64,000 nucleotides of DNA, from the NCBI GenBank assembly GCA_039964455.1, contig JBDVXK010000012.1:310001-374000 (forward strand). The letters run 5' to 3'. Of this stretch, positions 43,109-52,156 are shown in pieces. Source of the stretch: CALJFL01 sp039964455. Lineage in GTDB: Bacteria; Pseudomonadota; Gammaproteobacteria; Pseudomonadales; Halieaceae. A program made the position numbers and the translations under genes. How positions within the stretch are numbered: position 1 is the first letter of the stretch; the number at the start of each line of letters is the position of its first letter. The notes beneath the pieces are model-generated. The model saw only the letters and a program-made list of their open reading frames with translations, had not been told where the DNA came from and did no database searches.

Positions 43109-44049
43109 TGTTTTAACTCCCCGGCCGATACAAGCTGCTTCTGCAAAACAGACTCCAGAGTCAAGGTGGGCTGCCAGCCCGTCGCTTTTATCAAAGCGGC
43201 ATTACTGTACAGCTCTTCACCAAAAAGCTTCGCTGATGTGGTGCCAATAGACTCACCTCGAGCCAGGTCGTAAACAGCCGCTGCCGTTCGCCAGCACCAC
43301 TGTGGTAACCAGGCATTACCCGGTGACGACTTATCGGCTGAGCGCAGCGCATCATAGACACGGCGCGCCGTATAGTGCTGCCCGTCAGTGACGATCCATG
43401 TATTGACCCCAGCGAGTTCCAGCGCGGGCAGCGAGCACATCAGCTGCACCAGATCTGAGCGGGCGATCATCGACCGCGCACCTGCCACAGGCGGCCGCGG
43501 CAATCCGTTGCGAGCGGCCTTGGCCAGCATGGCGAGGTTACCTTTGGCATGGTGATCGTAAACCAGTGCCGGACGCAGAATCACCGTCGCCATGGTCCCG
43601 TCTTGTTCCGCTTCCCTCAGAGCAGACTCCGCCTGCCATTTACTCAGACCATAGGGATCATCAGACAGTGCGAAGTCGGCTTCAGACCGAACACCGCCAG
43701 TACCGGGCGGGCCCATCGCCTTGGTACTGCTGAGAAACACAAAGCAACGTACCCCGGCTGAACGAGCAGCTGCCGCCAGATTTACCGTTGCCTGAAAATT
43801 CACGCGCTCATAGTCTGTGGCCGCGGCGCGGGTATGGGCAATGCCGGCCAGGTGAAATACGGTATCAACGCCCGCCAGTAAAGCGTCGTCGAGTTGATCG
43901 CTGGCAAAATCCAGCGCAAGCGTGGGACTCCCATCGGGCAGCGCTGCACCACTGCGACTGACGGCCACCACCTCTTCGCCGCTAGCCCGCAGTTGACTAC
44001 ACAGTTCGGTACCAATAAAACCCGATGCTCCCGTAACCAGGTATTTCAC
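43105..44049 (-). CDS. NAD-dependent epimerase/reductase, WbpV/WbpK-like
   Basis: A 314-residue extended SDR enzyme: NAD site TGASGFIGTELC near the N-terminus, LSSTKAMG, and YGLSKWQAE (Tyr and Lys). It is placed upstream of the WbpL-like transferase with a 4-base overlap, so both are in one operon. The likely task is C4 epimerisation or reduction of a UDP-4-keto sugar; the exact substrate cannot be read from sequence. Confidence 0.85.
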   Translation of the reverse strand: MKYLVTGASGFIGTELCSQLRASGEEVVAVSRSGAALPDGSPTLALDFASDQLDDALLAGVDTVFHLAGIAHTRAAATDYERVNFQATVNLAAAARSAGVRCFVFLSSTKAMGPPGTGGVRSEADFALSDDPYGLSKWQAESALREAEQDGTMATVILRPALVYDHHAKGNLAMLAKAARNGLPRPPVAGARSMIARSDLVQLMCSLPALELAGVNTWIVTDGQHYTARRVYDALRSADKSSPGNAWLPQWCWRTAAAVYDLARGESIGTTSAKLFGEELYSNAALIKATGWQPTLTLESVLQKQLVSAGELKQ

Positions 44050-44116
44050 ACGCAGCAGTCACCAAATAATTATTGAGCCAGGCAAGCACAGCTTACCCAC
44101 GCACCGGGCGCACAAG

Positions 44117-44135
44117 AAAAAGGGGCCGCAGCCCC
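44117..44135 (-). terminator. terminator after the comEA-like gene
   Basis: A GGGGC/GCCCC stem with a CGCA loop, followed on the minus strand by five T. It lies 24 bp after the stop of the comEA-like gene. Confidence 0.7.
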
Positions 44136-44158
44136 CTCATGATACGGATGCCACTGCC

Positions 44159-44536
44159 CTAATCCAATGTTATCACTGAGCGATTTTTTTCAAGGGTAGA
44201 AGCGCCAATCCCTTTTACGTCAGTGAGCTCTTCCACTGCCGCAAATGGCCCATACGCCTCTCGATAGCGAACAATGTCCTGGGCGCGACTTAAGCCTACG
44301 CCAGTCAGGCCCGCGGCCAACGCCGAAGCATCGGCTTTGTTGATATTAACGGTCGCAGTCTGCCCGAGCTCACTGGCCGGCTCTGCGAGCGCCGACGGCG
44401 AGAATGACAGATAGCCGGCACAGGCTGTTAGCGCCAGCGCAACTGCAAGGGCAAACCCTGCGGGCTGCGGAATTTGAAGCCTGCTAACAGACAGGCGAAG
44501 GTATTGTGAGAGTTGTGCGAGGTATGAATAGGTCAT
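44159..44536 (-). CDS. ComEA-like helix-hairpin-helix protein
   Basis: A 125-residue protein with one membrane segment (about 26-48) followed by two helix-hairpin-helix motifs: INKADASALAAGLTGVGLSR and AVEELTDVKGIGASTLEKNR. ComEA proteins bind DNA at the outer face of the inner membrane during uptake. No other competence gene lies in the window. A similar small gene lies next to wbpM in Pseudomonas, so the location is probably ancestral. Confidence 0.88.
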   Translation of the reverse strand: MTYSYLAQLSQYLRLSVSRLQIPQPAGFALAVALALTACAGYLSFSPSALAEPASELGQTATVNINKADASALAAGLTGVGLSRAQDIVRYREAYGPFAAVEELTDVKGIGASTLEKNRSVITLD

Positions 44537-44640
44537 GAGGTAATCTCCTTATTACGAGGCAGCATCCGTGCTGACATCCGCATCAAGGAAAAGTCTAACA
44601 GCAAATCCGGGGGCAGCCGTCGATTCGGCCGCATTTGATC

Positions 44641-45339
44641 TTACGCTGTAATACCAAGCTCTTCGTGGATTCTTTCCAGGGCTTGTAACGGCTGCTCTGC
44701 ACCAGTGATAGACCGACCGATAACCAGGTAATCAGCACCGCCAGCGACAGCATCTGCAGGAGTCACCACCCGCCGTTGGTCACCCGCCGAATCTCCCGCA
44801 AGCCGAATTCCCGGCGTTACCAACGCAAAACCAGTGCCGTGTGCCGCCCGCAGCGCCGGTGCTTCCTGCGCCGAACAGACAACCCCATTCAGCCCTGTAT
44901 CGGCCACCAGTCCTGCAAGCCTGTCCACCCGCTGCCCGGCGGTTTCGCGATAGCCCATTTCAGCGAGATCATCGTTGGACATGCTGGTCAGCACGGTGAC
45001 GCCAATAAGCAGAGGCGCCTGACTATAGGAGGCCAGGGCGTCAGCTGCCGCTTCCAGCATCCTGCGACCACCACTGGCATGCACATTGACCATCCACACG
45101 CCCAGATCCGCAGCAGCCCGCACCGCTCCCGCCACGGTATTGGGTATGTCGTGAAATTTCAGGTCCAGAAAAACTTCAAACCCCATGCCCTGCAGTGTCT
45201 CTACCAACTGTGGCCCACTGCGCGTAAACAGCTCCTTGCCGACCTTCAGTCGACACAGTTGCGGCGAGAGACGCTGTGCCAGCGCGACCGCAGCAGCTTC
45301 ATTGGGGAAGTCCAGCGCTACAACAACGGGTGAATTCAT
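44641..45339 (-). CDS. pyrF: orotidine 5'-phosphate decarboxylase
   Basis: A 232-residue TIM-barrel enzyme for the last step of UMP synthesis. Visible are VALDFPNE at the start, the catalytic FLDLKFHDIPNTV with the Asp-Lys-x-x-Asp signature, and TPGIRLAG with the phosphate-binding GGADYLVIGRSITG near the end. It lies 30 bp after lapB. Confidence 0.97.
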   Translation of the reverse strand: MNSPVVVALDFPNEAAAVALAQRLSPQLCRLKVGKELFTRSGPQLVETLQGMGFEVFLDLKFHDIPNTVAGAVRAAADLGVWMVNVHASGGRRMLEAAADALASYSQAPLLIGVTVLTSMSNDDLAEMGYRETAGQRVDRLAGLVADTGLNGVVCSAQEAPALRAAHGTGFALVTPGIRLAGDSAGDQRRVVTPADAVAGGADYLVIGRSITGAEQPLQALERIHEELGITA

Positions 45340-45369
45340 CAGTGTTCCTTGATTTGGTACCAGGCCCGG

Positions 45370-46569
45370 TTATTCAACCCGGGTACCGCGAATAGTTTTC
45401 ATCGTGCCCCAATGCTTGCAGCCCGGGCAAAACCAGTGCAACTGCTGACCGGCGAAACCGCAGTGGCCGCAGCGATAAGCGGGACGCTCGGCGATAAGAC
45501 GCTCTACCAATACCTGCAACAGGCTCAGGTTTTCGCGGGCAGGTGAATCCGTGCCATCCAGTTGCAAGCTGATCAACCGTGCCAGGCCGCGAAGCGAGGG
45601 CCGGTCTGCCAGCTGGGTAGACAAAAAGTCACCGGCGGCTTCATTGCCCTCGGACTGTCGCATATCCTCTGCGATTGCCAGTACCAGCGGCGCAGTGGGA
45701 TCGCTGCCCAGGCAATCTTTCAGGTAGGTCTTCAGGGACTTGTCATCTTTCAGTTCAGCATAGCAACGGCGAAGGATGGAAATGGTCTCCGGGACATACT
45801 CCGCATCCTGCTGCCGAACACGCTTCAATGCTTTCACCGCCTGCTTGTATTGACCGGTTTCACATTCCACTTCACCTAACAGGATTGACGCACGCACGCA
45901 TTGCTTGTCTTGCGCGAGAGCCTGCTGCAGCAGCTTGCGGGCCGCGGGCAGATCTCCAGCATCGCGTTTTTCACAGGCCAGTTCGCAGTAGTAGTGGGCC
46001 AGCGCTACCGACACCGGTTGCCCACGGTCGGAGCCGGCTTGTCCGCCCAGCAGTGTCTTACGCGGCAGCAGGGCATTGGCTATTTCAATTGCCTTGGACC
46101 ACTCGCGTTCACTCTGATAGATCTCCAGCAAATGCTGCAGGCTGGCGCGGCGCTGCTCCGGTGATTCCTGCACCAGATCCAGCAACAATCGTTCCGCGCG
46201 ATCCAGAAGACCCGCACTGATGTAATCCCGAGCCAGTTCGAGGTGAGCCTGGTGAACCTGGGCACGTGGCAGGCTGGGCCTGGCCAGCAGGTTTTGATGA
46301 ATACGAATCGCGCGATCAACCTCGCCCTTCTTACGCAGCAGGTTGCCCAGCGCTATATGGGTTTCCAGCGTTTCGCTATTCACCTCAAGCGCATTGATAA
46401 AGGAGTCGATAGCGCCATCAGGGCGCCCGTCCAACAGGTAGTTGAGGCCTTTGTAATACTGACTGGGGAGATCCGATCCTGCTACGGCCCGCGGCACACT
46501 GCGACGACCCAAAAACCAGCCGATTGCTATGGCAGCAAACAGCAGGCCGAAAACCAGCAGGTCATTCAC
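45370..46569 (-). CDS. lapB: LPS assembly regulator LapB (YciM)
   Basis: A 399-residue inner-membrane protein. One N-terminal membrane helix (LLVFGLLFAAIAIGWFLGRR) is followed by a TPR array (about 35-350) and a C-terminal rubredoxin-like zinc knuckle with CGHCGF and FCPGCKHWG. LapB couples LPS synthesis and export by presenting LpxC to FtsH. It overlaps lapA by 8 bases, as usual. Confidence 0.95.
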   Translation of the reverse strand: MNDLLVFGLLFAAIAIGWFLGRRSVPRAVAGSDLPSQYYKGLNYLLDGRPDGAIDSFINALEVNSETLETHIALGNLLRKKGEVDRAIRIHQNLLARPSLPRAQVHQAHLELARDYISAGLLDRAERLLLDLVQESPEQRRASLQHLLEIYQSEREWSKAIEIANALLPRKTLLGGQAGSDRGQPVSVALAHYYCELACEKRDAGDLPAARKLLQQALAQDKQCVRASILLGEVECETGQYKQAVKALKRVRQQDAEYVPETISILRRCYAELKDDKSLKTYLKDCLGSDPTAPLVLAIAEDMRQSEGNEAAGDFLSTQLADRPSLRGLARLISLQLDGTDSPARENLSLLQVLVERLIAERPAYRCGHCGFAGQQLHWFCPGCKHWGTMKTIRGTRVE

Positions 46570-46867
46570 GGTCGGTCAAGCCCGCTGTGCGCAAGCTATC
46601 AACCTCCGTGCGGGACTTGGCAAGCTGTCGCTGCGCGCTACCAAGAGAAGCCCTGAGGCGTACGATTATCACACTGGAAATGAACATGCCGGCAGCACCA
46701 CCGATCGCCAGCGCGCACAACAGCCACAACGCCAGGCTACGCGGTTCAAAGGCATAGACAAGAAGATCCAGAGCCACGGGCTCCTTATTCTGCAAGGCGA
46801 ACAGCACACCCACGGCAACGGTCGCCAGAACAACTAGAATTGTAATCAGAGTGCGTAAGAGTTTCAT
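46562..46867 (-). CDS. lapA: LapA-domain inner-membrane protein
   Basis: A 101-residue protein with two membrane segments (about 5-25 and 42-65) and a C-terminal coiled coil (RASLGSAQRQLAKSRTEVD). It contains FALQNKEPVALDLL, the LapA (DUF1049) signature. It partners LapB in LPS control. The ATG at 46867 was preferred over a TTG four codons upstream. Confidence 0.92.
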   Translation of the reverse strand: MKLLRTLITILVVLATVAVGVLFALQNKEPVALDLLVYAFEPRSLALWLLCALAIGGAAGMFISSVIIVRLRASLGSAQRQLAKSRTEVDSLRTAGLTDRE

Positions 46868-46906
46868 AAGCTCATTCAACCATGATCAGGTAATGTCTGC
46901 ACGGGC

Positions 46907-46937
46907 AAAAAAAACGGCATGATCTGTCGATCATACC
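46907..46937 (-). terminator. terminator after ihfB
   Basis: A 9-bp stem (GGCATGATC/GATCATACC, one wobble) with a 4-base loop, followed on the minus strand by eight T. It separates ihfB from lapA. Confidence 0.85.
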
Positions 46938-46959
46938 GCCCTCATCGAGCCCGGCAATC

Positions 46960-47256
46960 CTACAAACCGGCTTGCAGCCCAAGATTGACGCGCTCGCGTA
47001 ACTCTTTACCCGGTTTAAAGTGGGGTACATATTTGCCAGTCAATTCAACAGAATCGCCGGTCTTCGGGTTACGGCCGCGGCGCGGTTCGCGATAGTGCAG
47101 CGAAAAGCTGCCAAAGCCCCGAATTTCGATTCTCTCTCCCGTGGACAGTGCCTGCGACATATGCTCCAGCACGGTTTTCACGGCTAACTCTACATCCTTC
47201 AATGACAGCTGGCTTTGCTTGGCCGCTATCGTCTCAATCAATTCGCTTTTGGTCAT
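46960..47256 (-). CDS. ihfB: integration host factor, beta subunit
   Basis: A 98-residue HU/IHF protein starting MTKSELIETIAAKQ. The signature GFGSFSLHYREPRRGRNPKT and KYVPHFKPGKELRERVN are present. It heterodimerises with the IhfA encoded at 5845. The ATG at 47256 gives the exact family N-terminus; an in-frame extension of 37 codons is not used. It follows rpsA, the standard gene order. Confidence 0.97.
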   Translation of the reverse strand: MTKSELIETIAAKQSQLSLKDVELAVKTVLEHMSQALSTGERIEIRGFGSFSLHYREPRRGRNPKTGDSVELTGKYVPHFKPGKELRERVNLGLQAGL

Positions 47257-47354
47257 ACCAACTCCTTCCGCCGAAGTATTGTTATTTGGCATCGGCTTTG
47301 AGCATTTTATTCTGAACCCGATCGAAAAAGAACGCAAGTTGTTATTTTTTAACG

Positions 47355-47378
47355 AAAAAAGGCCCACCGAGGTGGGCC
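47355..47378 (-). terminator. terminator after rpsA
   Basis: An 8-bp stem GGCCCACC/GGTGGGCC with a 2-base apex (larger loop in practice), followed on the minus strand by six T. It lies 30 bp after the rpsA stop. Confidence 0.85.
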
Positions 47379-47407
47379 TTTTCAGGGATTGCCTTGAAGA
47401 TCAGGGC

Positions 47408-49084
47408 TTAGTTATCGCCCATCTGCGCCTTGATCAGGTCGCCGATAGTACCCGGTGAGGCCGCTTCCTGCTCAGACTCTTTCAGGGTCTTGACCGCTTC
47501 CTTCTCGTCGTCGAAATCCTTGGCCTTGATGGACAGGGCCAGGCCACGGTTCTTGCGATCAACCGAGATAATCTTGGCTTCTACGCTGTCACCGACTTTA
47601 AAGGAGGCACGTGCATCCTCAACCTTTTCGCGGCTGATATCAGAAGCCTTGAGAACACCCTCTACTTCCTCAGCCAGCTTGATCACAACAGCCTTGGCAT
47701 CAACTTCGATCACTTCGCCCGTTACGATCGCACCGCGATCATTTTCAGCGACATAGTTTCCAAAAGGATCGTCTTCGAGCTGCTTGACGCCCAGTGAGAT
47801 ACGCTCACGCTCGGGGTCAATAGACAGGATAACGGTTTCGATCTCGTCACCTTTCTTGTAGCTGCGTACGGCTTCTTCACCAGTCTCGTTCCAGCTGATG
47901 TCAGAGAGGTGTACCAGACCGTCGATCGCGCCTTCAAGCCCAATGAAGATACCAAAGTCAGTGATTGACTTGATGTTGCCGACAATCTTGTCGCCTTTGG
48001 CGTACTGCGAAGCGAAAGCGTCCCAGGGGTTCTGCTGGCACTGCTTGATACCCAGCGAGATGCGGCGACGCTCCTCGTCGATATCCAGAACCATGACTTC
48101 TACTTCGTCACCCAGTTGTACGATCTTGGATGGGTGAACGTTCTTGTTAGTCCAATCCATCTCAGACACGTGTACCAGACCTTCAACGCCCTCTTCCAAC
48201 TCGGCGAAACAGCCGTAATCAGTCAGGTTGGTGATCTTGGCCTGTACGCGGCTTCCCTCTGGGTAACGACCGGTAATCTCAACCCATGGATCTTCACCCA
48301 GTTGCTTGAGACCCAGTGAAACGCGGTTGCGCTCACGGTCGAACTTGAGAATCTTGACGTCGATTTCCTGAGCTACTTCGACGATTTCCGAAGGATGCTT
48401 GATTCGCTTCCAGGACATATCGGTAATGTGCAGGAGGCCGTCTACGCCACCCAGATCTACGAAAGCACCGTAATCGGTCAGGTTCTTGACGATACCCTTA
48501 ACCGACATGCCTTCTTGCAGGCTTTCCAGCAGAGCGTCACGCTCTACGCTGTTGGCCGCTTCCATCACAGCACGACGTGAAACAACAACGTTGTTGCGCT
48601 TCTGGTCCAGCTTGATGACCTTGAACTCGAGTTCCTTGCCTTCCAGGTGCGTGGTCTCACGTACTGGTCGCACATCAACCAGTGAACCGGGCAAGAATGC
48701 ACGGATAGTGTTGATGTCGACGGTAAAGCCACCTTTGACCTTGCCGTTGATAACACCGGTAACCACTTCGTCCGCTTCGTGGGCTGCTTCCAGCTCTTTC
48801 CACGATTCGGCACGCTTGGCTTTTTCACGCGACAGCTTGGTCTCACCGAAACCGTCTTCAACGGTTTCCAGTGCTACCTGCACTTCGTCGCCAATGCTGA
48901 GAGAGCACTCTCCGGCAGCATCGATAAACTGGTCACGGGGAATGACGCCTTCGGACTTTAGTCCGGCATGGACGGTCACCCACTCGTTATCTATATCGAT
49001 TACAACGCCAGTGACAATTGCACCGGGCTTCATATCGACGGTTTTCAGACTTTCTTCAAAGAGTTCGGCGAAAGATTCGCTCAT
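47408..49084 (-). CDS. rpsA: 30S ribosomal protein S1
   Basis: A 558-residue protein made of six S1 domains, standard for gammaproteobacteria. The repeated cores are KNLTDYGAFVDLGGVDGLLH, TNLTDYGCFAELEEGVEGLV and KSITDFGIFIGLEGAIDGLV. The first two domains are ribosome-binding, with the domain start ELFEESLKTVDMKPGAIVTG. It binds mRNA and is autoregulated in E. coli. A small dyad (GGCGTTAAACGCC, 49109-49121) lies in its leader. Confidence 0.98.
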   Translation of the reverse strand: MSESFAELFEESLKTVDMKPGAIVTGVVIDIDNEWVTVHAGLKSEGVIPRDQFIDAAGECSLSIGDEVQVALETVEDGFGETKLSREKAKRAESWKELEAAHEADEVVTGVINGKVKGGFTVDINTIRAFLPGSLVDVRPVRETTHLEGKELEFKVIKLDQKRNNVVVSRRAVMEAANSVERDALLESLQEGMSVKGIVKNLTDYGAFVDLGGVDGLLHITDMSWKRIKHPSEIVEVAQEIDVKILKFDRERNRVSLGLKQLGEDPWVEITGRYPEGSRVQAKITNLTDYGCFAELEEGVEGLVHVSEMDWTNKNVHPSKIVQLGDEVEVMVLDIDEERRRISLGIKQCQQNPWDAFASQYAKGDKIVGNIKSITDFGIFIGLEGAIDGLVHLSDISWNETGEEAVRSYKKGDEIETVILSIDPERERISLGVKQLEDDPFGNYVAENDRGAIVTGEVIEVDAKAVVIKLAEEVEGVLKASDISREKVEDARASFKVGDSVEAKIISVDRKNRGLALSIKAKDFDDEKEAVKTLKESEQEAASPGTIGDLIKAQMGDN

Positions 49085-49240
49085 TACACATTACCTGTTA
49101 AAAATTGCGGCGTTAAACGCCTTCACCGATTCTCCAGCAGAAACGGGTCTTCTTAAAAAAACCGCTATCTACGCCGAAACTGGATACACGTAAAAGCAGC
49201 AATAATTGCCAATTTAGAAGGAGATGAACTCAAATAACGA

Positions 49241-49921
49241 CTACTTGAGGCCTTTTTCTTCGATCTTTGACATCACCACAGCGAACACCTCGGCGATCGG
49301 CATGGTAGAGCTGTCAAGGACAATGGCATCTTCTGCGGGCACCAGGGGCGACACAGCACGATTACTATCGCGCTCATCTCTTTCCTGTATGTCCTCAAGA
49401 AGGCGCGGGAGACTAACATTTTCCCCCTTTGCTATCAACTGCTTATAGCGTCTGCGGGCCCGCTCCTCGGGGCTCGCAGTGAGGAAAAACTTGAGGGATG
49501 CGGCGGGGAAAACCACGGTGCCCATATCTCGCCCATCGGCCACCAGACCGGGCATTTGCTGAAACTGGCGCTGCCTGTCCAGCAGTGCTTCACGCACAGT
49601 GGCTATGGCGGCCACAGTGGAAGCCCCTCGACCGCCCTCCTCAGTGCGTATTGCCTGACTGACATCCTTACCCTTGTAGGCCACCCGTATCTCGCCATCG
49701 AGACCGGTGAAGCTGACGTCCAGGTCACGGGCTACGGCTGTAACCGCCACCTCATCGTCCCAGCTCACGCCTTCCAGCAAGCAGGCGTGCCCGGTGACAC
49801 GGTACAAAGCGCCACTGTCCAGCAAGTGCCAGCCCAACTCCTCAGCCAGCAGATGGCTGATGGTGCCTTTACCCGCCCCACTGGGGCCGTCAACGGTAAT
49901 CACGGGGCTGTCGGCTGTCAC
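49241..49921 (-). CDS. cmk: cytidylate kinase
   Basis: A 226-residue nucleoside monophosphate kinase that phosphorylates CMP and dCMP. Visible are the P-loop VDGPSGAGKGTIS, the CMP-binding DGRDMGTVVFP, and the lid ASPEERARRRYKQL. It ends at 49241, 156 bp before rpsA, and begins 3 bp after aroA. Confidence 0.97.
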   Translation of the reverse strand: MTADSPVITVDGPSGAGKGTISHLLAEELGWHLLDSGALYRVTGHACLLEGVSWDDEVAVTAVARDLDVSFTGLDGEIRVAYKGKDVSQAIRTEEGGRGASTVAAIATVREALLDRQRQFQQMPGLVADGRDMGTVVFPAASLKFFLTASPEERARRRYKQLIAKGENVSLPRLLEDIQERDERDSNRAVSPLVPAEDAIVLDSSTMPIAEVFAVVMSKIEEKGLK

Positions 49922-49924
49922 GGC

Positions 49925-51229
49925 TCAGGACACCAGGGTTGAAATCTGTAGGCCCAGCCCGCGGGCCAGAGCGTCGAAGCCCGGAAATGAGGTAGCGACG
50001 TGATCGCAATCCAGCACCCGAATTTCGTCCGTGGCACGCAATGCTGCGATCGCAAAAGCCATGGCTATGCGATGGTCATGAAAGGTGCGGATAGTACCGC
50101 CACCCATGGGGCCGCCCTCGATTACGATACCGTCATCGCGCACCTCATTTACAACCCCCAGAGTTGTAAGCCCCTCTGCCATGCTGGCAATACGATCGCT
50201 TTCCTTAACCCGCAACTCCTCGGCACCACTGAGCACGGTACGACCTTCCGCGCAGGCTGCGGCGATAAACAGCGCGGGGAACTCATCAATAGCCAGCGGC
50301 ACCTGGTCAGCGGGAATTTCGATACCCTGCAGCGGCGCATAGCGCACACGCAGGTCGGCCACCGGCTCGCCGCCAACCTCGCGCTCATTCAAAACGGTGA
50401 TGTCGCCACCCATCAGGCGCAAGATATTAATCACCCCAATGCGGGTCGGGTTAATGCCCACATGGGTGAGCAGCACATCCGAGCCCGGCGCTATGCTCGC
50501 CGCAACCAGGAAAAAGGCAGTGGAAGAAATGTCCGCAGGTACATCTATGTCAGTCGCCTGCAGGGAGCCACCGCCTTGCAGACTGATCACACCATCGTCA
50601 TTCGCCACGGGATAGCCGAATCCGCGCAACATACGCTCGGTGTGATCGCGGGTAGGCGCCGGCTCGGTGACCGAGGTGCGCCCGTTGGCATATAGCCCCG
50701 CCAGTAAAACACAGGATTTCACCTGGGCACTGGCCATAGGCAAGTCGTAATGCATGGCACTGAGCGAGTGGCCACCATGAATGGTCAGCGGGGGCCTGCC
50801 GCCCTCAGCACTGTCAATCCTGGCGCCCATCAGCTGCAGAGGGTTGATCACACGCCCCATGGGCCGGCCACACAGCGAAACATCACCGGTCAACTCACAG
50901 GAAAAGTCCTGCCCTGCCAGCAGACCGCTGAGCAAACGAATACTGGTGCCGGAGTTGCCCAGGTCCAGCGGCCCTGAGGGTGCCTTCAAACCCTGCAAGC
51001 CCACACCGTGGACTGTAACCCTGCCCTCTTCAGGGCCTTCAATTTCAACACCCATAGCGCGAAACACTGCGACGGTAGCAAGCGCATCTTCACCCTCGAG
51101 AAAGCCGGTAACACGGGTTACACCCTCGGCCAGAGCGCCCAGCATAATCGAGCGATGCGAGATGGATTTGTCACCAGGGACCCGGGCCTCGCCAGTGAGG
51201 CTGCCGCCTGGCAGCAACTTGAATTCCAT
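49925..51229 (-). CDS. aroA: 3-phosphoshikimate 1-carboxyvinyltransferase (EPSP synthase)
   Basis: The 434-residue enzyme of the sixth shikimate-pathway step. Visible are PGDKSISHRSIMLGALA, LDLGNSGTSIRLLSG, ELRVKESDRIASM, and DHRIAMAFAIAAL. In Pseudomonas the tyrA and aroA parts are fused in one chain; here they are separate genes 16 bp apart. Confidence 0.97.
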   Translation of the reverse strand: MEFKLLPGGSLTGEARVPGDKSISHRSIMLGALAEGVTRVTGFLEGEDALATVAVFRAMGVEIEGPEEGRVTVHGVGLQGLKAPSGPLDLGNSGTSIRLLSGLLAGQDFSCELTGDVSLCGRPMGRVINPLQLMGARIDSAEGGRPPLTIHGGHSLSAMHYDLPMASAQVKSCVLLAGLYANGRTSVTEPAPTRDHTERMLRGFGYPVANDDGVISLQGGGSLQATDIDVPADISSTAFFLVAASIAPGSDVLLTHVGINPTRIGVINILRLMGGDITVLNEREVGGEPVADLRVRYAPLQGIEIPADQVPLAIDEFPALFIAAACAEGRTVLSGAEELRVKESDRIASMAEGLTTLGVVNEVRDDGIVIEGGPMGGGTIRTFHDHRIAMAFAIAALRATDEIRVLDCDHVATSFPGFDALARGLGLQISTLVS

Positions 51230-51245
51230 AGGGTTCTCTCAGTTT

Positions 51246-52145
51246 CTAGGGTTCATCGCGTTCAGCCAGAGACGAGGCGAACGCGTCTCTGGCGGCTTTT
51301 GCGCGAGTGAAGGTGGCCAACAGCGCATCTGAATCGGCTGCATCAATCGCGGCACGCAGGCTTAGTAAATGGGCATTGAATTCATCCATCGCTGCCAGCA
51401 GTGATTCACGGTTGGCCAGCGCGATATCTTTCCACATCACCGGGTCGCTGGACGCAATCCGGGTGAAATCGCGAAAGCCACCGGCTGCAAACTTGAAAAT
51501 ATTGTCACTGACCGCCGACTGTGCCAGCGCATCAACCAACGCGTAGGCCAGTACATGCGGCAGGTGGCTGGTAGCGGCTAACACGGCGTCATGCTCAGCC
51601 ACCCCCATATCGACAACCTGGGCCCCGGTGCTTGCCCACATGCGCCGCACCAACTCAAGGGCTGCAGGGTCGCTATCCGCTTCCGGGGTCAGTATCACCC
51701 GATGGCGAAGAAACAAATCGACTGAGGAGGCATCAACACCACTGCGCTCAGAACCGGCAATAGGATGCGCCAAAATCAGTTGCGGTGGCACGCCACCGGT
51801 CACCTCAATCGCCGCCGTACGCAGGCTGCCTTTTACGCTGGCCACATCAGTGACAACCGGACCGCTGCCATCTTCAGGAAGCAAGGGCAGTAATTGCCGC
51901 AACATGTCGGCAGCAATGAGGGTGGGTGTAGCGACAACGATAATGTCTGCGCCGGCGATGGCCTGCTGCAGGTCCAGCGAATAGCCATCGATAATGCCCA
52001 ACTCAACGCCACGGCGCAGGGAGGGCTCGCGATGCCCCCAACCGATTATCTGCCCGCAAAAGCCGGTGGCACGTAGCGACCGTGCCAGCGAGCCGCCAAT
52101 CAGCCCCAAACCCAGGATCACTACACTGTCAGCGCTTGCGCTCAT
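51246..52145 (-). CDS. tyrA: prephenate dehydrogenase
   Basis: A 299-residue NAD-dependent enzyme giving 4-hydroxyphenylpyruvate for tyrosine. The N-terminal Rossmann fold begins VVILGLGLIGGSLARSLRAT; HPIAGSERSGVDAS holds the substrate-binding His and Ser; a C-terminal helical dimerisation domain follows. The start lies 11 bp after pheA. Confidence 0.93.
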   Translation of the reverse strand: MSASADSVVILGLGLIGGSLARSLRATGFCGQIIGWGHREPSLRRGVELGIIDGYSLDLQQAIAGADIIVVATPTLIAADMLRQLLPLLPEDGSGPVVTDVASVKGSLRTAAIEVTGGVPPQLILAHPIAGSERSGVDASSVDLFLRHRVILTPEADSDPAALELVRRMWASTGAQVVDMGVAEHDAVLAATSHLPHVLAYALVDALAQSAVSDNIFKFAAGGFRDFTRIASSDPVMWKDIALANRESLLAAMDEFNAHLLSLRAAIDAADSDALLATFTRAKAARDAFASSLAERDEP

Positions 52146-52156
52146 GGCGGGCTAAC

